From: Bugulina stolonifera
Taxonomy: Eukaryota; Bryozoa; Gymnolaemata; Cheilostomatida; Bugulidae
Direction: 5' to 3'
Assembly (NCBI GenBank): GCA_935421135.1
Contig: OW285192.1
Coordinates: 19,259,001-19,323,000, forward strand
DNA: 64,000 nt
Positions 1 to 13,000 of this stretch are shown piece after piece (the first letter of the stretch is position 1; each line of letters starts with the position of its first letter). Below the pieces are notes generated by a model. The model worked only from the letters and a program-made list of their open reading frames with translations, had not been told where the DNA came from and made no database searches. A program made the position numbers and the translations under genes.

Positions 1-960
1 TCTTTATAATCCTATGTCATCCTTAGCATGCAGATTTATCTGCAACTATCGTTGTCACACAGTGATGATTTCTAGTAGTTTTCCTCAGTTTTTACTACTT
101 ATACTTAGATACTATTACAAATAATTGCTATTTATTCAACAAAATAGAAGCTAGTGGTCGCTGTTATAATTTAAAGTGAAGGGTTATAACTCCCAAAATT
201 GAACATGAAATCGTTGATTTGATTCGGTTTTATCCTAAAATTTAAAAACTAAATATAATTGATGGGTAAAAGGCAACTTTGGTATCTTTGAAAAATGAGC
301 AAACAAACTGAATGGAAGACGTGAAAATCAAAACTACCCAGCACTAGTTTATAGCACTATCAAGGCCGGGGCAGACAACTGCAACGGTTATACATATATA
401 TCGGATCAGTCATTATATTTGCATGTTTGTTTGGGTCAATCAATGCTATTGTTCATCTTGTGTCTCATCCAAGTGCTGAATGTATTATGTTTGCAAGTAG
501 ATATTCCAGTGCAGTGGAGTAGAGGCTATGATAGCTTTATAATTATATTATGTGATTGGCTAAACTGGGCAAGGGGCACTTTAAAATACCCCAAGGAAAA
601 TTTTTTCTCGTATTAGAGTTCTAGTAAGGAACCAAGCATACAATCATGTATTACTACTTCTTTTAATTTCCTACCTGGAACACAATCGTATAGTTTGAAT
701 CAAAAAACATATTGTGCAATGTTTAAGCTTTTACTGTACTCATTAGCCAACTTATATTATATAATATTGAAACTACATGTACATTAAATAATAATATAAT
801 GCTCTCTGCTAGGCTAGACAGAATGGTAACATGTGGTCTACACAAGTGGTGGATGCACAGTATATAACTTCTTATTGTCTAATAAACCGTAGCTGTGTTA
901 TTATTATATAGGTTAGTCTACATACATCTCGATTTCGATTTCCCATCCAAATAACTCAGT
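1..960. other. AT-rich upstream intergenic region
   Basis: No coding exon, RNA gene or clear mobile element can be supported here. The sequence is AT-rich and non-repetitive, with only short open frames that lack splice or domain support. It is probably intergenic DNA upstream of the short-chain collagen-like gene that starts at 1182. Confidence 0.5.
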
Positions 961-971
961 CCTCAAAGCGT

Positions 972-974
<3 letters not shown>

Positions 975-1007
<33 letters not shown>

Positions 1008-1038
1008 GCGGCAGCAGCAGCGGCGGCAGCAGCTGCAG
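975..1038. repeat. CAG/CGG trinucleotide repeat
   Basis: About 20 GCA/GCG triplets in a row, mostly GCAGCA with interspersed GCGGCG. It lies about 90 bp upstream of the putative TATA box of the collagen-like gene. On the minus strand it reads as a leucine/proline-rich open frame, which is a repeat artefact. Length variation between individuals is likely. Confidence 0.9.
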
Positions 1039-1125
1039 GAGCAACAGTAGCCTATTTTTATATATTATGTTTAAGACTCTATCTGTATACACCACTTGCT
1101 TATAAACTTACGTGAATACCTCTGA

Positions 1126-1135
1126 TATATAAAGG
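1126..1135 (+). promoter_or_regulatory. putative TATA box of the collagen-like gene
   Basis: TATATAAAGG lies 47-56 bp upstream of the ATG at 1182. Transcription starting about 30 bp downstream would give a 5'UTR of only about 20-25 nt. The match to the TATA consensus is seen directly; use as a promoter is inferred. Confidence 0.45.
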
Positions 1136-1181
1136 CTGACTGAGATATAAATCTACACCAGTGACCAAACTCCTGTCAACC

Positions 1182-4100
1182 ATGGACTCAAAAGACAAGG
1201 ACTCTACCACTGCAGTTAGAGAAGGAAGAATGTATAGCGGGAGGATTGTAACGGCATTTGCATTTCTTGTTTCAATAACAGCTTTGGGTATTTCCTGTTA
1301 TTTCTGGACCAGGCTTATGACTCTAGAAGAAGAGAAGACAACTATGAAAGCCCTTCTTAAGGTCTACACTCAACAGGTATTTCATTTTAACTGTTGATGA
1401 AAATAATTGATAATAATATTGTGATGTCAACAAAATATATGCATCTTTCATCATGAATTTAATATCCATTCTCCTCATTACAATACAAACTGTCATGTAC
1501 TTGTTCCTCTCAACATGTTACCATAGTTCAATAATAGCAGTAGAAGAATATGAGTTTTATTATAAGCATATGAATTATGCAAAGACGTTTTGTCTGCAAT
1601 AGCACAGCCACATGTATTTGAAATTTGAAACAATTTAACAAATTATAGTGCAGCATCTAAAAAATTGAAAAATTGTTACCAAATGTTTACCTGGACTAGA
1701 ATGTTGATGTTACTTCTAGAGACTAACTTGCACATGGAATAATTAAGGTTGGTTTTTTTGGCCACTGAATAGTAGATGTAAAGTCCATTCACTGATATCC
1801 ACTGATATCTACAATACAACACATGTAGCCATGTCTACATAATATGTAGAACATGTAGCCATATCTACATAATATGTAGAACATGTAGCCATGTCTACAT
1901 AATATGTAGAACATGTAGCCATGTCTACATAATATGTAGAACATGTAGCCATATCTACATAATATGTAGACCATGTAGCTATGTCTACATAATATGTAGA
2001 ACATGTAGCCATATCTACATATTATGTAGAACATGTAGCCATATCTACATAATATGTAGAACATGTAGCCATGTCTACATATTATGTAGAACATGTAGCC
2101 ATATCTACATATTACGTAGAACATGGAGTCATGTCTACATAATATGTAGAACATGTAGCCATATCTACATATTATGTAGAACATGGAGTCATGTCTACAT
2201 AATATGTAGAACATGTAGCCATATCTACATATTATGTAGAACATGTAGCTATGTATGCATAATATGTAGAACATGTAGCTATGCATGCATAATATGTAGA
2301 ACATGCACCCATGTCTACATATTATGTGTAACACATGTAATCATGCCTACATACGCTATGTAGAACATGTAGCCATGTCTACATAATATATAGAACATGA
2401 AGTCGTGTCTACATACATGTAACACATGTAGTCATGTCTACATATATGTAGAGCATGTGGCCATATCTACATAATATGTAAAACATGGAGTCGTGTCTAC
2501 CTATGCGTAACACGTGTAGTCGTGTCTACAATGTAACACATGTAGTCGTGTCTGATTTTCTCCTTCAGACATGGTGTAGACACACTTAGATGTAAGAAAA
2601 TGAATATTTTGCTTGACTCTCTATTATTGTTAGCACACATAGTTATATAATAGTACGATCTAATTTTGAACTACATATTGTATACTCTATAAACTAATGA
2701 TGTGCCAATAATGATATCTAGTATCTTCTGATAAAACTACAATGTACGTTACTTGGGCCGGATTATCAGTCATACATGACCATTGCTTGCATGTTTTGTT
2801 TGCGCTCCCAGTGATATCAAACTATGGAAATATTAGAGTGTTTTTTCTTTTCAGCCTCAAGGAAAATGTTTTACTATCATGAAATACGCAGTAACTATAT
2901 TTAGAATACCAACATGCTAAGGGTTGTTAACTTCATAACCATCCTGTATTTATTTTAGGGAAACTCTGAGAGGACAGTTTCTAAAAGAAGTGCTTCAAGC
3001 ACCGATAATAGCTGTATGTACACAACAACATGTACATGTACCTCTAAAACACTATGATTGTCACATAATGTAACTATGTAACACCAATACTACAGGATGT
3101 TTACCTATGTAACACTATGAAACCGATAGCAGCATTGGGTATGCATGCAACTATGCACAACATTCCATAGAAGAATGCAGAATCATTTGTTATTACAGAG
3201 AGAGAGATAGTCTCTCATTTACTGCATATACAATGTATGCGTATGTGTATCTTATGCTGCAGTTCCTATACCATGGATGAGAGGGTCACCAGGACGAGAT
3301 GGTAGAGATGGACGAGATGGAAGAGACTGCAATAGTTTTGATGAAGGTATAGTTAACTCCCTCAACTATTAGCACCGTTTAGGTAACAGTTTTGATGAAG
3401 GTATGTTAACTCCCTCAACTATTAGCACCGTTTAGGTAACAGTTTACAACCCTTGAAGTGTTTAATGAGCTGCACACTGTAAACAGTAACAGCTTTCATG
3501 TGTCGGTTTGAACACAGTTTGTAGTGACAGATAATGTGTGAGAAGTATGAGTCAGGGAACATGTGAGAGACAAGTGTAAGGCGTCATGTTCTGTGTTGTA
3601 GATGATTTGCTGAAGGAGTTCAATGAAACGATCGGAATACCACTTCTCAACAAGATAGATAATGCACTGGGTAGAATAGGAGAGTTGGAAGGAGACAATC
3701 CCGACGGTAGGTAGCTCCTTCCATCTTTGGTTAAGCATTTAATGGGACACAACTCACTCCTTTTCCATCTATAGGCAATCATGCTATTAGAAAACTTCAT
3801 TACGTTGAGTCTATCGCGCCTTAGTAACCTATTGTAAATTATATGGGGTTAGTGTTTGCGTCTGGTAACCCGCTTCATTGCCCCTTGCTACACCGTATTC
3901 TGAGATAAAATACGCTATTTGCTGAATTCACAACTCTAAGGATTTACCGAGTATAGTTTTAGTACACGATCTGCTACTACTAATCTACTGCTACTACTAG
4001 TCTACTGCTACTACTAGTCTACTGCTACTACTAGTCTACTGCTACTACTAGTCTACTGCTACTACTAGTCTACTGCTACTACTAGTCTACTGCTACTGCT

Positions 4101-6394
4101 AGTCTACTGCTACTGCTAGTCTACTGCTACTACTAGTCTACTGCTACTACTAGTCTACTGCTACTACTAGTCTACTGCTACTACTAGTCTACTGCTACTA
4201 CTAGTCTACTGCTACTGTTATAACTAAAATTGGGGGTTTTGGTATTGTCAGTTATAACATTTAATTGGAGCCAAAGTACTTAGGACTCACCAGCTGTACG
4301 TAGTATGTAATAGTAGTACGCTGTCTGTAGGTCCTTTTGTCAGCACCTTGATCTCCAATGTAGTAAGCTGTGTGGCGTAGGTTATGGTTCGGTTGTCTAG
4401 GATGTAGCGGTGTCGACTCTATTCCAAGGTCTACAACGAGATAGTTGTTCCGCATATATCCTTACTCCTTAGTACGCATTGATATGAGTTACTGGGTAGC
4501 CTACGATCCACCTACACTCCACACGCTCCACACTATTGTAGTTTAGTTTAGTTTTTAGTGTTTTTGTTTTAGTGTTTTATTGGTTTTTATTTGGTTTTCT
4601 ATTTTGTAGTTTTTCTTCCATTTTCGTGTTTTCTACTAGCTTATACATTTGTATAATATGTATGTGTAACGTCTATGTAGTCGTCCACTCTTGTCACTGT
4701 GTGACTTATCTACAGGTATGTCGACAGTCTATACTGCTGTCTCTCCATGCCTCATTTTCACAGTCTACTCTAGGTATCTGTTTATCTATCTCTCTACTGA
4801 GACTCCTCTACTGTGTAGGTACTCCTCTCCTATATATACCTGTCCTATCTACAGTCAGCCAATCAGTTTTAGTGAGGAGTTACATTCTCTCAAGTGCGCA
4901 AGAGTGGACAACTCTTAAATATACTAATTGTCACTATTTATATGCAACACTACTACTAGTCTACTGCAACTACTAGTCTACTGCTACTACTAGTCTAGTG
5001 CTACTAATAGTCTACTGCTACTACTAGTCTACTGCTACTACTAGTCTACTGATACTACTAGTCTACTGCTACTACTAGTCTACTGCTACTACTAGTCTAC
5101 TGCTACTACTAGTCTACTGCTACTACTAGTCTACTGCTACTACTAGTCTACTGCAACTACTAGTCTACTGCTACTACTAGTCTACTGCTACTACTAGTCT
5201 ACTGCTACTACTAGTCTACTGCTACTACTAGTCTACTGCTACTACTAGTCTACTGCTACTACTAGTCTACTGCTACTACTAGTCTACTGCTACTACTAGT
5301 CTACTGCAACTACTAGTCTACTGCTACTACTAGTCTACTGCTACTACTGGTCTACTGCTACTACTAGTCTACTGCTACTACTAGTCTACTGCTACAAGTT
5401 GTATGTGTATTGCACCTTGTAGATACAGGGAACTGTTCCGGCGGAGGAACGTCATACATTCGATGGGGTAAAACAACCTGTGATGGAGATGCTGAGGTAG
5501 TCTACTATGGTAAGATGTTGTATTTGTATACAACTATGTATTCTATCCAATCACATTTTCTGGAGTAATTGCAGCTTCTCGTGCTTATTTGTATCTTTTG
5601 ACATCCATTTCCAGGGTTTACTGGTGGACAGCTGTACAGTCAGCGAGGAGGAGCCTCCAACTACATCTGTCTCCCCTCCTCTATTGATCCAGAGTACTAC
5701 AGATCCAACCCACTCAACCCTGGCAATTTCTTGTATGGAACCGAATACAAGAATGTGGGAGATCTGTTCAAGAAAACTCTTCAAGACCACAATGTTCCCT
5801 GTGCCAGATGCTACGCTCCAGCCAGATCCACCACTATTATGATCCCAGCCAGGGAGAACTGCCCTGAAGGCTGGACAGAGGTAGGTACTACTTTGCATTT
5901 CCTTTATACAATAAAATGGAGTATTTCTAGCTAATTTCTATACAATGTACACTGTAAGTACATTCTAGGTTAGCACATCAAGTGATAAGTCAAGTTACTT
6001 GGCAAACACACTATTGACATTTACATCATCCAAGTACCTCAGACTCACCAGTTTTCCAGAAAGAAAATTTAAAAGTTGAGAAAAACCTCCATTTTTATGC
6101 CGAAGGTCACAATTCTGCAGTTACATGTAGGTGAAGCTCTACTTCGAAAACTAGGAGAAACAAGTGCTTGATTATTGACAGGAATACGACGGATACTTGA
6201 TGTCTGGACATTACTCCTACTCTAAGGCCTACAACTATGTGTGCGCAGACGCAGACTCTGAGGGTGTTAGGGGAATGGCAGGTAAACAGAACGGAGCTGT
6301 CATGTACCCAGTGGAGGCGCTGTGTGCTTATATAGGTCACTGTCCTCCATACGAGGATAAGCATGAGATAACATGTGTAGTCTGCACCAAATAA
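1182..6394 (+). CDS. membrane-anchored short-chain collagen / collagen C4-like protein (7 exons, 334 aa)
   Basis: Exons 1182-1376, 2959-3013, 3263-3346, 3602-3706, 5423-5509, 5615-5880 and 6182-6394 join in frame (1005 nt with stop). The start is an ATG in the good context CAACCATGG. Residues 27-44 are a single hydrophobic segment with no signal peptide before it, so a type II membrane protein is likely. Exon 3 encodes a very short Gly-X-Y run (GSPGRDGRDGRDGRD), and exon 4 an amphipathic, probably trimerising segment. Exons 5-7 form a cysteine-rich globular domain (IRWGKTTC, NYICLP, CARCYAP, CPEGW, CAYIGHCPP, CVVCTK). This domain layout is characteristic of sponge and other invertebrate short-chain collagen C4 proteins, which are extracellular-matrix or surface components. 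The collagenous stretch is unusually short, so trimerisation by it alone is uncertain. The stop is TAA at 6392-6394, convergent with the otopetrin-like gene. Introns 1 and 4 carry minisatellites, and the intron 3 donor is locally duplicated. Confidence 0.8.
1806..2556. repeat. 30-bp minisatellite with hairpin monomers (intron 1)
   Basis: About 18 clear copies of a 30-bp unit of the type CTACATAATATGTAGAACATGTAGCC(A), decaying after about 2340 into variants. Each monomer contains the inverted repeat CTACAT / ATGTAG, so each can form a small hairpin on either strand. Open frames of 67 and 181 aa on the minus strand arise only because the unit length is a multiple of three. Confidence 0.92.
3332..3440 (+). 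repeat. two-copy duplication across the exon 3 donor site
   Basis: A ~54-bp segment starting in the last 16 nt of exon 3 (TTTTGATGAAG then GTATAG) is repeated directly downstream with nearly the same sequence, including the donor (GATGAAG then GTATG). The second donor lies in the intron and is a potential alternative 5' splice site. Confidence 0.8.
3971..4215. repeat. 17-bp minisatellite, left part (intron 4)
   Basis: Tandem copies of CTACTGCTACTACTAGT with few changes, about 14 copies. The same monomer resumes at 4947. The 4216-4946 segment interrupts what was one array. Confidence 0.95.
4216..4946 (-). mobile_element. candidate solo LTR splitting the 17-bp array
   Basis: This 731-bp non-repetitive block interrupts an otherwise uniform minisatellite. 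It starts TGTTATAACT and ends GCAACA, so it has TG...CA ends, and CTAC is found on both sides, a possible 4-bp target duplication. The minus strand carries a TATA-like motif near 4828-4836 and AATAAA at 4576-4581, consistent with a minus-strand LTR. An internal inverted repeat pairs 4216-4225 with 4250-4259. CTAC is common in the array, so the duplication could be chance, and another TG...CA element class remains possible. Confidence 0.45.
4947..5396. repeat. 17-bp minisatellite, right part (intron 4)
   Basis: About 26 copies of the same CTACTGCTACTACTAGT monomer as at 3971-4215, ending about 25 bp before the exon 5 acceptor at 5422. Confidence 0.95.
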
Positions 6395-7038
6395 CAAGTG
6401 GTATCTGCAGACTAACAACTCAAATAACAAGTGATATCTGCAGATTAATAATTCTATTTACACTAATCCACCTAACATGCTACCAGTTTATACAGTACCT
6501 CAACCTGTTTAACCACTTACATTTCTAGCATTGATAGAGCAACTATATGTACACGATTGAGATTTTGTGTAATACTAATGTGACGTTATAGTAGATTGTT
6601 ATGTTCGATATGATTTGCTGAAATGTAACCACATCAAGTGAACAGTTTCATATAAGCCAGGCATATTGTTATACCCCAAAATGCATTGTAAGTAGTAACA
6701 AGTTTCATAATACAGTAATACAGTATAGTTATGGAGATGTAAGTATTGGTAGTTAATACAGGGTTACAGTGTATAGACAAGACTTAGATGTATTTCTCAA
6801 GAATATGCTCTAATTCTAATATAAATATAAATAATAATGTGTAATCAGGTATTCCATTAGAATAACACAGCCTCTGTATATGCAGTAATACTCATCAGCA
6901 GGGGAGCATAACTCCAAATAGAAATATCGAATATAGAGGGAATAACTCCAATGTATAACATCTAGACCTACATTATCAAATAGATGAATATAATACACTA
7001 GTCCTGTACAGTACATGTACAGTAGGTGCAGTGGAGAG

Positions 7039-10000
7039 TTACACCTGTACAACAGGGGCACTGGGTGTTTTATAGGCATTATACCAAATGTCTATAAAAC
7101 AAGAGGCTGAAAACAAATGGTAAAACATTACAAAGGGAGATATGGCAACACCAATAAAACCCCACGATATTTGTCCCATCGCCAATAACTGAGCATCGAA
7201 CCCTTGTGATAGTACTGCAGTAAATAAACTAATTACCCACAATGCAATGTTTGCCACTGCTAGAAATGTCACACACTCTCTATCTGGTTTTGCCAAGTTG
7301 GTGCAGGTGGTTGACAGGTGGGTGTCAGTAGTAGAGGTAGAGTCAGGGGTGCAGAGTTTTAGTGACATAATAATGGCTGCCATCTGAACGAGAGACTGTA
7401 TAAGCTCTGCACTACTAGTAGCCAATACCAGCAGACCTTTCATCTTGTTTAGATAAAGTATTCCAGATATTATTCCAACAAGGTCATGAGTCAATATTGC
7501 AACTGCACACACCATGATTAACATATCTTCAAGTACACTGCTTCGACACGCATTATGGTCTAACGTCCTTAGTTTTAGTAGAACCACAACTGTAATGATA
7601 GTCATTGTAAGATACAGGGCTATTTGATATATGTGTATAATAAGTGTAGCCTCAGGATCATAGTAGTTTTCTGAAGTAAAGAAGAAGAAGACTATGAGAC
7701 AAGCTACAGCAGCTACAAGAACGACCACACCTAGAAATAGCCCTCTGCTAGTGTGGCTGCAGTCTATAGTGCGGGTGGAGGTGAGGTTGGCCCGCATCGT
7801 GTGCTCCTTGCAGTCACTGCACTGGGTGTCTGAGTCTACATCCACATTCCTCCACATAACATACAGAATACCTGTAAGGAAATCCTAGGGATTAGTTTTA
7901 CAATAATAGCTTTATGTTGAACTAACAGACAGCTGTACTCACTAATGGAAAGGTTACCCACTGGACTAACAGACAGCTGTACCCACTAAGGGAAAGGTTA
8001 CCCACTGGACTAACAGACAGTTGTACTCACTAAGGGAAGGGTTACCCATTGGACTAACAGACAGCTGTACTCACTAATGGAAAGGTTACCCACTGGACTA
8101 ACAGACAGTTGTACTCACTAAGGGAAGGGTTACCCACTGGACTAACAGACAGCTGTACTCACTAAGGGAAAGGTTACCCATTGGACTAACAGACAGCTGT
8201 ACCCACTAAGGGAAGGGGTACCCACTGGACTAACAGACAGCTGTACCCACTAAGGGAAGGGGTACCCACTGGACTAACAGACAGCTGTACTCACTAAGGG
8301 AAGGGGTACCCACTGGACTAACAGACAGTTGTACCCACTAAAGGAAAGGTTACCCACTGGACTAACAGACAGCTGTACCCACTAAGGGAAGGGGTACCCA
8401 CTGGACTAACAGACAGCTGTACTCACTAAGGGAAGGGGTACCCACTGGACTAACAGACAGTTGTACCCACTAAGGGAAAAGTTACCCACTGGACTAACAG
8501 ACAGTTGTACCCACTAAGGGAAGGGGTACCCACTGGACTAACAGACAGCTGTACTCACTAAGGGAAAGGTTACTGATACAAACTGGTAAGAAAAACCCCT
8601 AAGCCCATTCACCCCGAGCAGGTAAATTAACCTATAAAAATATGTACATACTGCCTGACAACAATGCAGTGCATTTAATTTTAATCATGGAGAAACAACT
8701 CTAAGATGATATTAACCAATAAATATAAATTCTCTGCTCTAATAATGAAAATCTAAGCATATTGAAGTCATAAAAGTATAACTTACAAGAGGGCAGTATT
8801 CCATACATCTACACAGCTATACAGTACATGACTGTAAACAGTACAGATTAAGCAAACAAATGAGATGGAGGCTGACCAAGATCTCACCAGTTTAGTCATG
8901 TAAAATCAGAGAGAATAACTCCGAATTGCAAATGTCATTAGAAAACTAGAGTGTAAAACTCACAAGTAGCCAGTAAACAGAACTGAACAGTGCATGGATA
9001 AGTATAGGGATTTGCCTTCTCTGAAAGTCCAACCATTGCATTATGGTGACTGCAGCCCTCTGGCTCCCTGTTATGTTTTAGAACTGTCAACAGATTGTCC
9101 TGTAGGGCTGTAAGTATAAACAATATGACATATGCATCACATGTACATGGCATGAACAGGAAATGACAGTTGCTATAGTAACACAACATATACATACACA
9201 ATGTAGCATTAAACCTTGCATCTAATCTAAAAGTACTCCAAAACTCATGCCAAGCATGTATGTACGCATTCATCAGAGCTTCCAGACTGTACAAGTTATG
9301 TACATGTGTTATAGTAGATGTACAGTTATATCTTGTACAAGTTCTCATAAGTAGCTGTTACATAACATAATGTACACATTGCGCCGTAACAATTAGTGTG
9401 ATACTCCCATTACAGGGACTCAAGTACAGTAACAAACCTGTTGGAGTTATCCCTCTGGGAAGTGAATAGTTTTGGCCACCAGAGGGGGATACCTGGTAGT
9501 GCTGTGAGTCATATTTTAAAGATGTACGTCTCTTGTGACTATCAGACTCTGTGATGGTGTTGACCAGCCATATGGATATGTTGGTGGCTATGAGGTGCAT
9601 TATCCCAAACTTGGCTGTGATTGGGTACTTCCTTACATTCATCTGCAATGAAAGTTACAGAGCGTACGATTGGATAGTTCACTAATCCAATAAATTGTAA
9701 TTTAATCATTTCATAGCAGTGAGTATCATAGACATCTAGAGTGAATATCATAGACATCTAGAGTGACTATCATAGACATCTACAGTGAGTATCATAGACA
9801 TCTACAGTGAGTATCATAGGCATCTAGAGTGAGTATTATAGACATCTATAGTGAGTATCATAGACATCTAGAGTGAGTATTATAGACATCTAGAGTGAGT
9901 ATTATAGACATCTAGAGTGAGTATCATAGACATCTAGAGTGAGTATCATAGAAATGTAGAGTGAGTATCATAGACATCTATAGTGAGTATCATAGACATC

Positions 10001-13000
10001 TCGAGCGAGTATCATAGACATGTAGAGTGAGTATCCCACCTTTGTGTTGTTGAATATGAAATATAGCTGGAATAGCATGACTAGGGACTGTGCTATTGGT
10101 TGAGCTCTACTCAAGAAGTGAAGAGAGCAGTTATCTCCCATGTGTACTCCAAGCCTCAGGCCACAATCCACTATGCTACCCGCACAGAACACTGCAATAG
10201 TATACAAAGTGTTACATGTAAGAACCTGGGCTTTCAATACAGATAGCAGACACAGGGAACACACCAGCCACCATAACTATTCAATAGAATGGTCCTGATG
10301 GATTTATACTTGGTAGGGAGTTGTCGGTCTATTACAGCTAAAGGGTACACAACTCCAAACCACTCAATCAAAGATGTCAGCATATTGTACAGAGTGCAGC
10401 ACAATCTATATGACTTACAGCTGCACCATCAACTACATTTATTCACATGGCTCAGTGCCACCAGCTTTAATGAAATTATGACAAAGTAACACCAAATAAT
10501 TATCGATGTTATTATACTTGAGGAAAGGTTGGAGTTGTGTTCTCTGTAACACATAGATGTATTGTTGACAAAGGTGTAGCAACTTCCAACCAACCGCTTT
10601 TTCATGGTAACAGAGCAAACCTGCTACACATAAGTGTACCTGATGGGTAAATACAGTACAGTTCTCTTACAAGTATACATGTACAGGGTATACATGTACA
10701 CGTATACACTGTACATGTATACGTGTACATGTACAATGTATACTGTATAGGTGTACGGTTACTTACATACTACAGCTATACGTAGGAACATGCTCCCAAT
10801 ACAAGGTATACCATCACACTGGTTAACAGCGTTCTCTCTTGTGATAGGCTGACCTCCTTCTCCTACCGACATGTGATTGGACGATTGGTAATTTCTAGCC
10901 TTACATCTCCGCCTATTATCTTTTATCAGATTTGCATAGATGTAGAGAAGGAAAAGTATACCAAGTCCATAGAGATAGATATAGTATCCCTGCAATAGTG
11001 AACCACATACCAAATAATACCATATTACCTGCAATAGTAAACCACATACCATATAATACCATATTACCTGCAATAGTAAACCATATACCATATAATACCA
11101 TATTGCCTGCAATAGTAAACCATATACCAAATAATACCATATTACCTGCAATAGTAAACCATATACCATAATAATACCATATTACCTGCAACAGTAAACC
11201 ACATACCATATAATACCATATTGCCTGCAATAGTAAACCATACCATAATATTACCATATTGCCTGCAATAGTAAACCATATACCAAATAATACCATATTA
11301 CCTGCAATAGTAAACCATATACCATAATAATACCATATTACCTGCAATAGTAAACCATATACCATATAATACCATATTGCCTGCAATAGTAAACCATATA
11401 CCAAATAATACCATATTACCTGCAATAGTAAACCATATACCATAATAATACCATATTACCTGCAACAGTAAACCACATACCATATAATACCATATTGCCT
11501 GCAATAGTAAACCATACCATAATATTACCATATTGCCTGCAATAGTAAACCATATACCAAATAATACCATATTACCTGCAATAGTAAACCATATACCATA
11601 ATAATACCATATTGCCAGCAATAGTAAACCATATACCAAATAATACCATATTACCTGCAATAGTAAACCATATACCAAATAATACCATATTACCTGCAAT
11701 AGTAAACCATATACCATATAATACCATATTACCTGCAATAGTAAACCATATACCAAATAATACCATATTACCTGCAATAGTAAACCATATACCAAATAAT
11801 ACCATATTACCAGCAATAGTAAACCATATACCATATAATACCATATTACCTGCAATAGTAAACCATATACCATAATAATACCATATTACCTGCAATAGTA
11901 AACCATATACCAAATAATACCATATTACCTGCAATAGTAAACCATATACCATAATAATACCATATTACCTGCAATAGTAAACCATATACCATAATGATAC
12001 CATATTACCATAAATTATGTTTATCATTTCAAACACATGTAAGTATTGTAGGCCTTTTAGTTCATATTAAATGAGTTTTCAATAGAATATTCGCTTAGAC
12101 GCAGGTCTAAGACTGGTGTTACATGTACACATAGGTCTAAGACTGGTGTTACATGTACACGTAGGTCTAAAATTGGTGTTACATGTACATGTAGGTCTAA
12201 GACTGGTGTTACATGTACACATAGGTCTAAGACTGGTGTTACTTGTACACATAGGTCTAAGACTGGTGTTACTTGTACACACAGGTCTAAGACTGGTGTT
12301 ACTTGTACACATACATGTAGGTCTAAAATTGGTGTTACATGTACATGTAGGTCTAAGACTGGTGTTACATGTACACGCAGGTCTAAGACTGGTGTTATAT
12401 GTACACACAGGTCTAAGACTGGTGTTACATGTACACATAGGTCTAAAATTGGTGTTACATGTACACATAGGTCTAAGACTAGTGTTACATGTACATGTAG
12501 GTCTTCCCAACTCCATGCTGTATTACAAGGAACAGTGTATGAGTATTATTGTATACTACTTGCAAGGTGTTACACAGCATCCAGTACACATAGATACTTT
12601 AAAACATGAGTTTAATGATTTTATCAAGTGGACAGTGAATTACTCTATTAATAATTCATGATATGCTAAGCTTACACTTGGAACTGTACGTAGCTAATAC
12701 ACACACCTCTAGACATGCACACATTTAATACATACAGACAGCAAGGATTGAAATGACCCCCAACCAGTAGAGTCTATGCTAACACCATACTGTAATTTTG
12801 ACGTCTACACTGGGTACATATTAGATGTGCACCTTTCAAACTCATAGCGCCTGGTTTATACACTGGTGGGTTTATACGCTGCCAGGTTTATATGCAGCCG
12901 GGTTTATATGACATCACATTGTTCAATTAGTGATTGACATTAATCTTATACATTGGAGCAGAAAAAAGTCAAATAAAATATTTGAAATCAGTCCATCTCT

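Noticed and set aside
1789..2334. 181-aa and 67-aa minus-strand ORFs
   Set aside because: Entirely made of the 30-bp minisatellite; open only because the period is a multiple of three.
4572..4976. 134-aa and 75-aa ORFs
   Set aside because: Inside the candidate solo LTR; hydrophobic low-complexity composition and no domain.
10759..11952. Several 126-191-aa ORFs with YGLLLQVIWYY-type repeats
   Set aside because: Translations of the 39-bp intronic array on both strands; only the 10767-10989 part is a real exon.
12079..12661. 145-aa and 181-aa ORFs on opposite strands
   Set aside because: Both come from the same 30-bp repeat, with no start context or domain.
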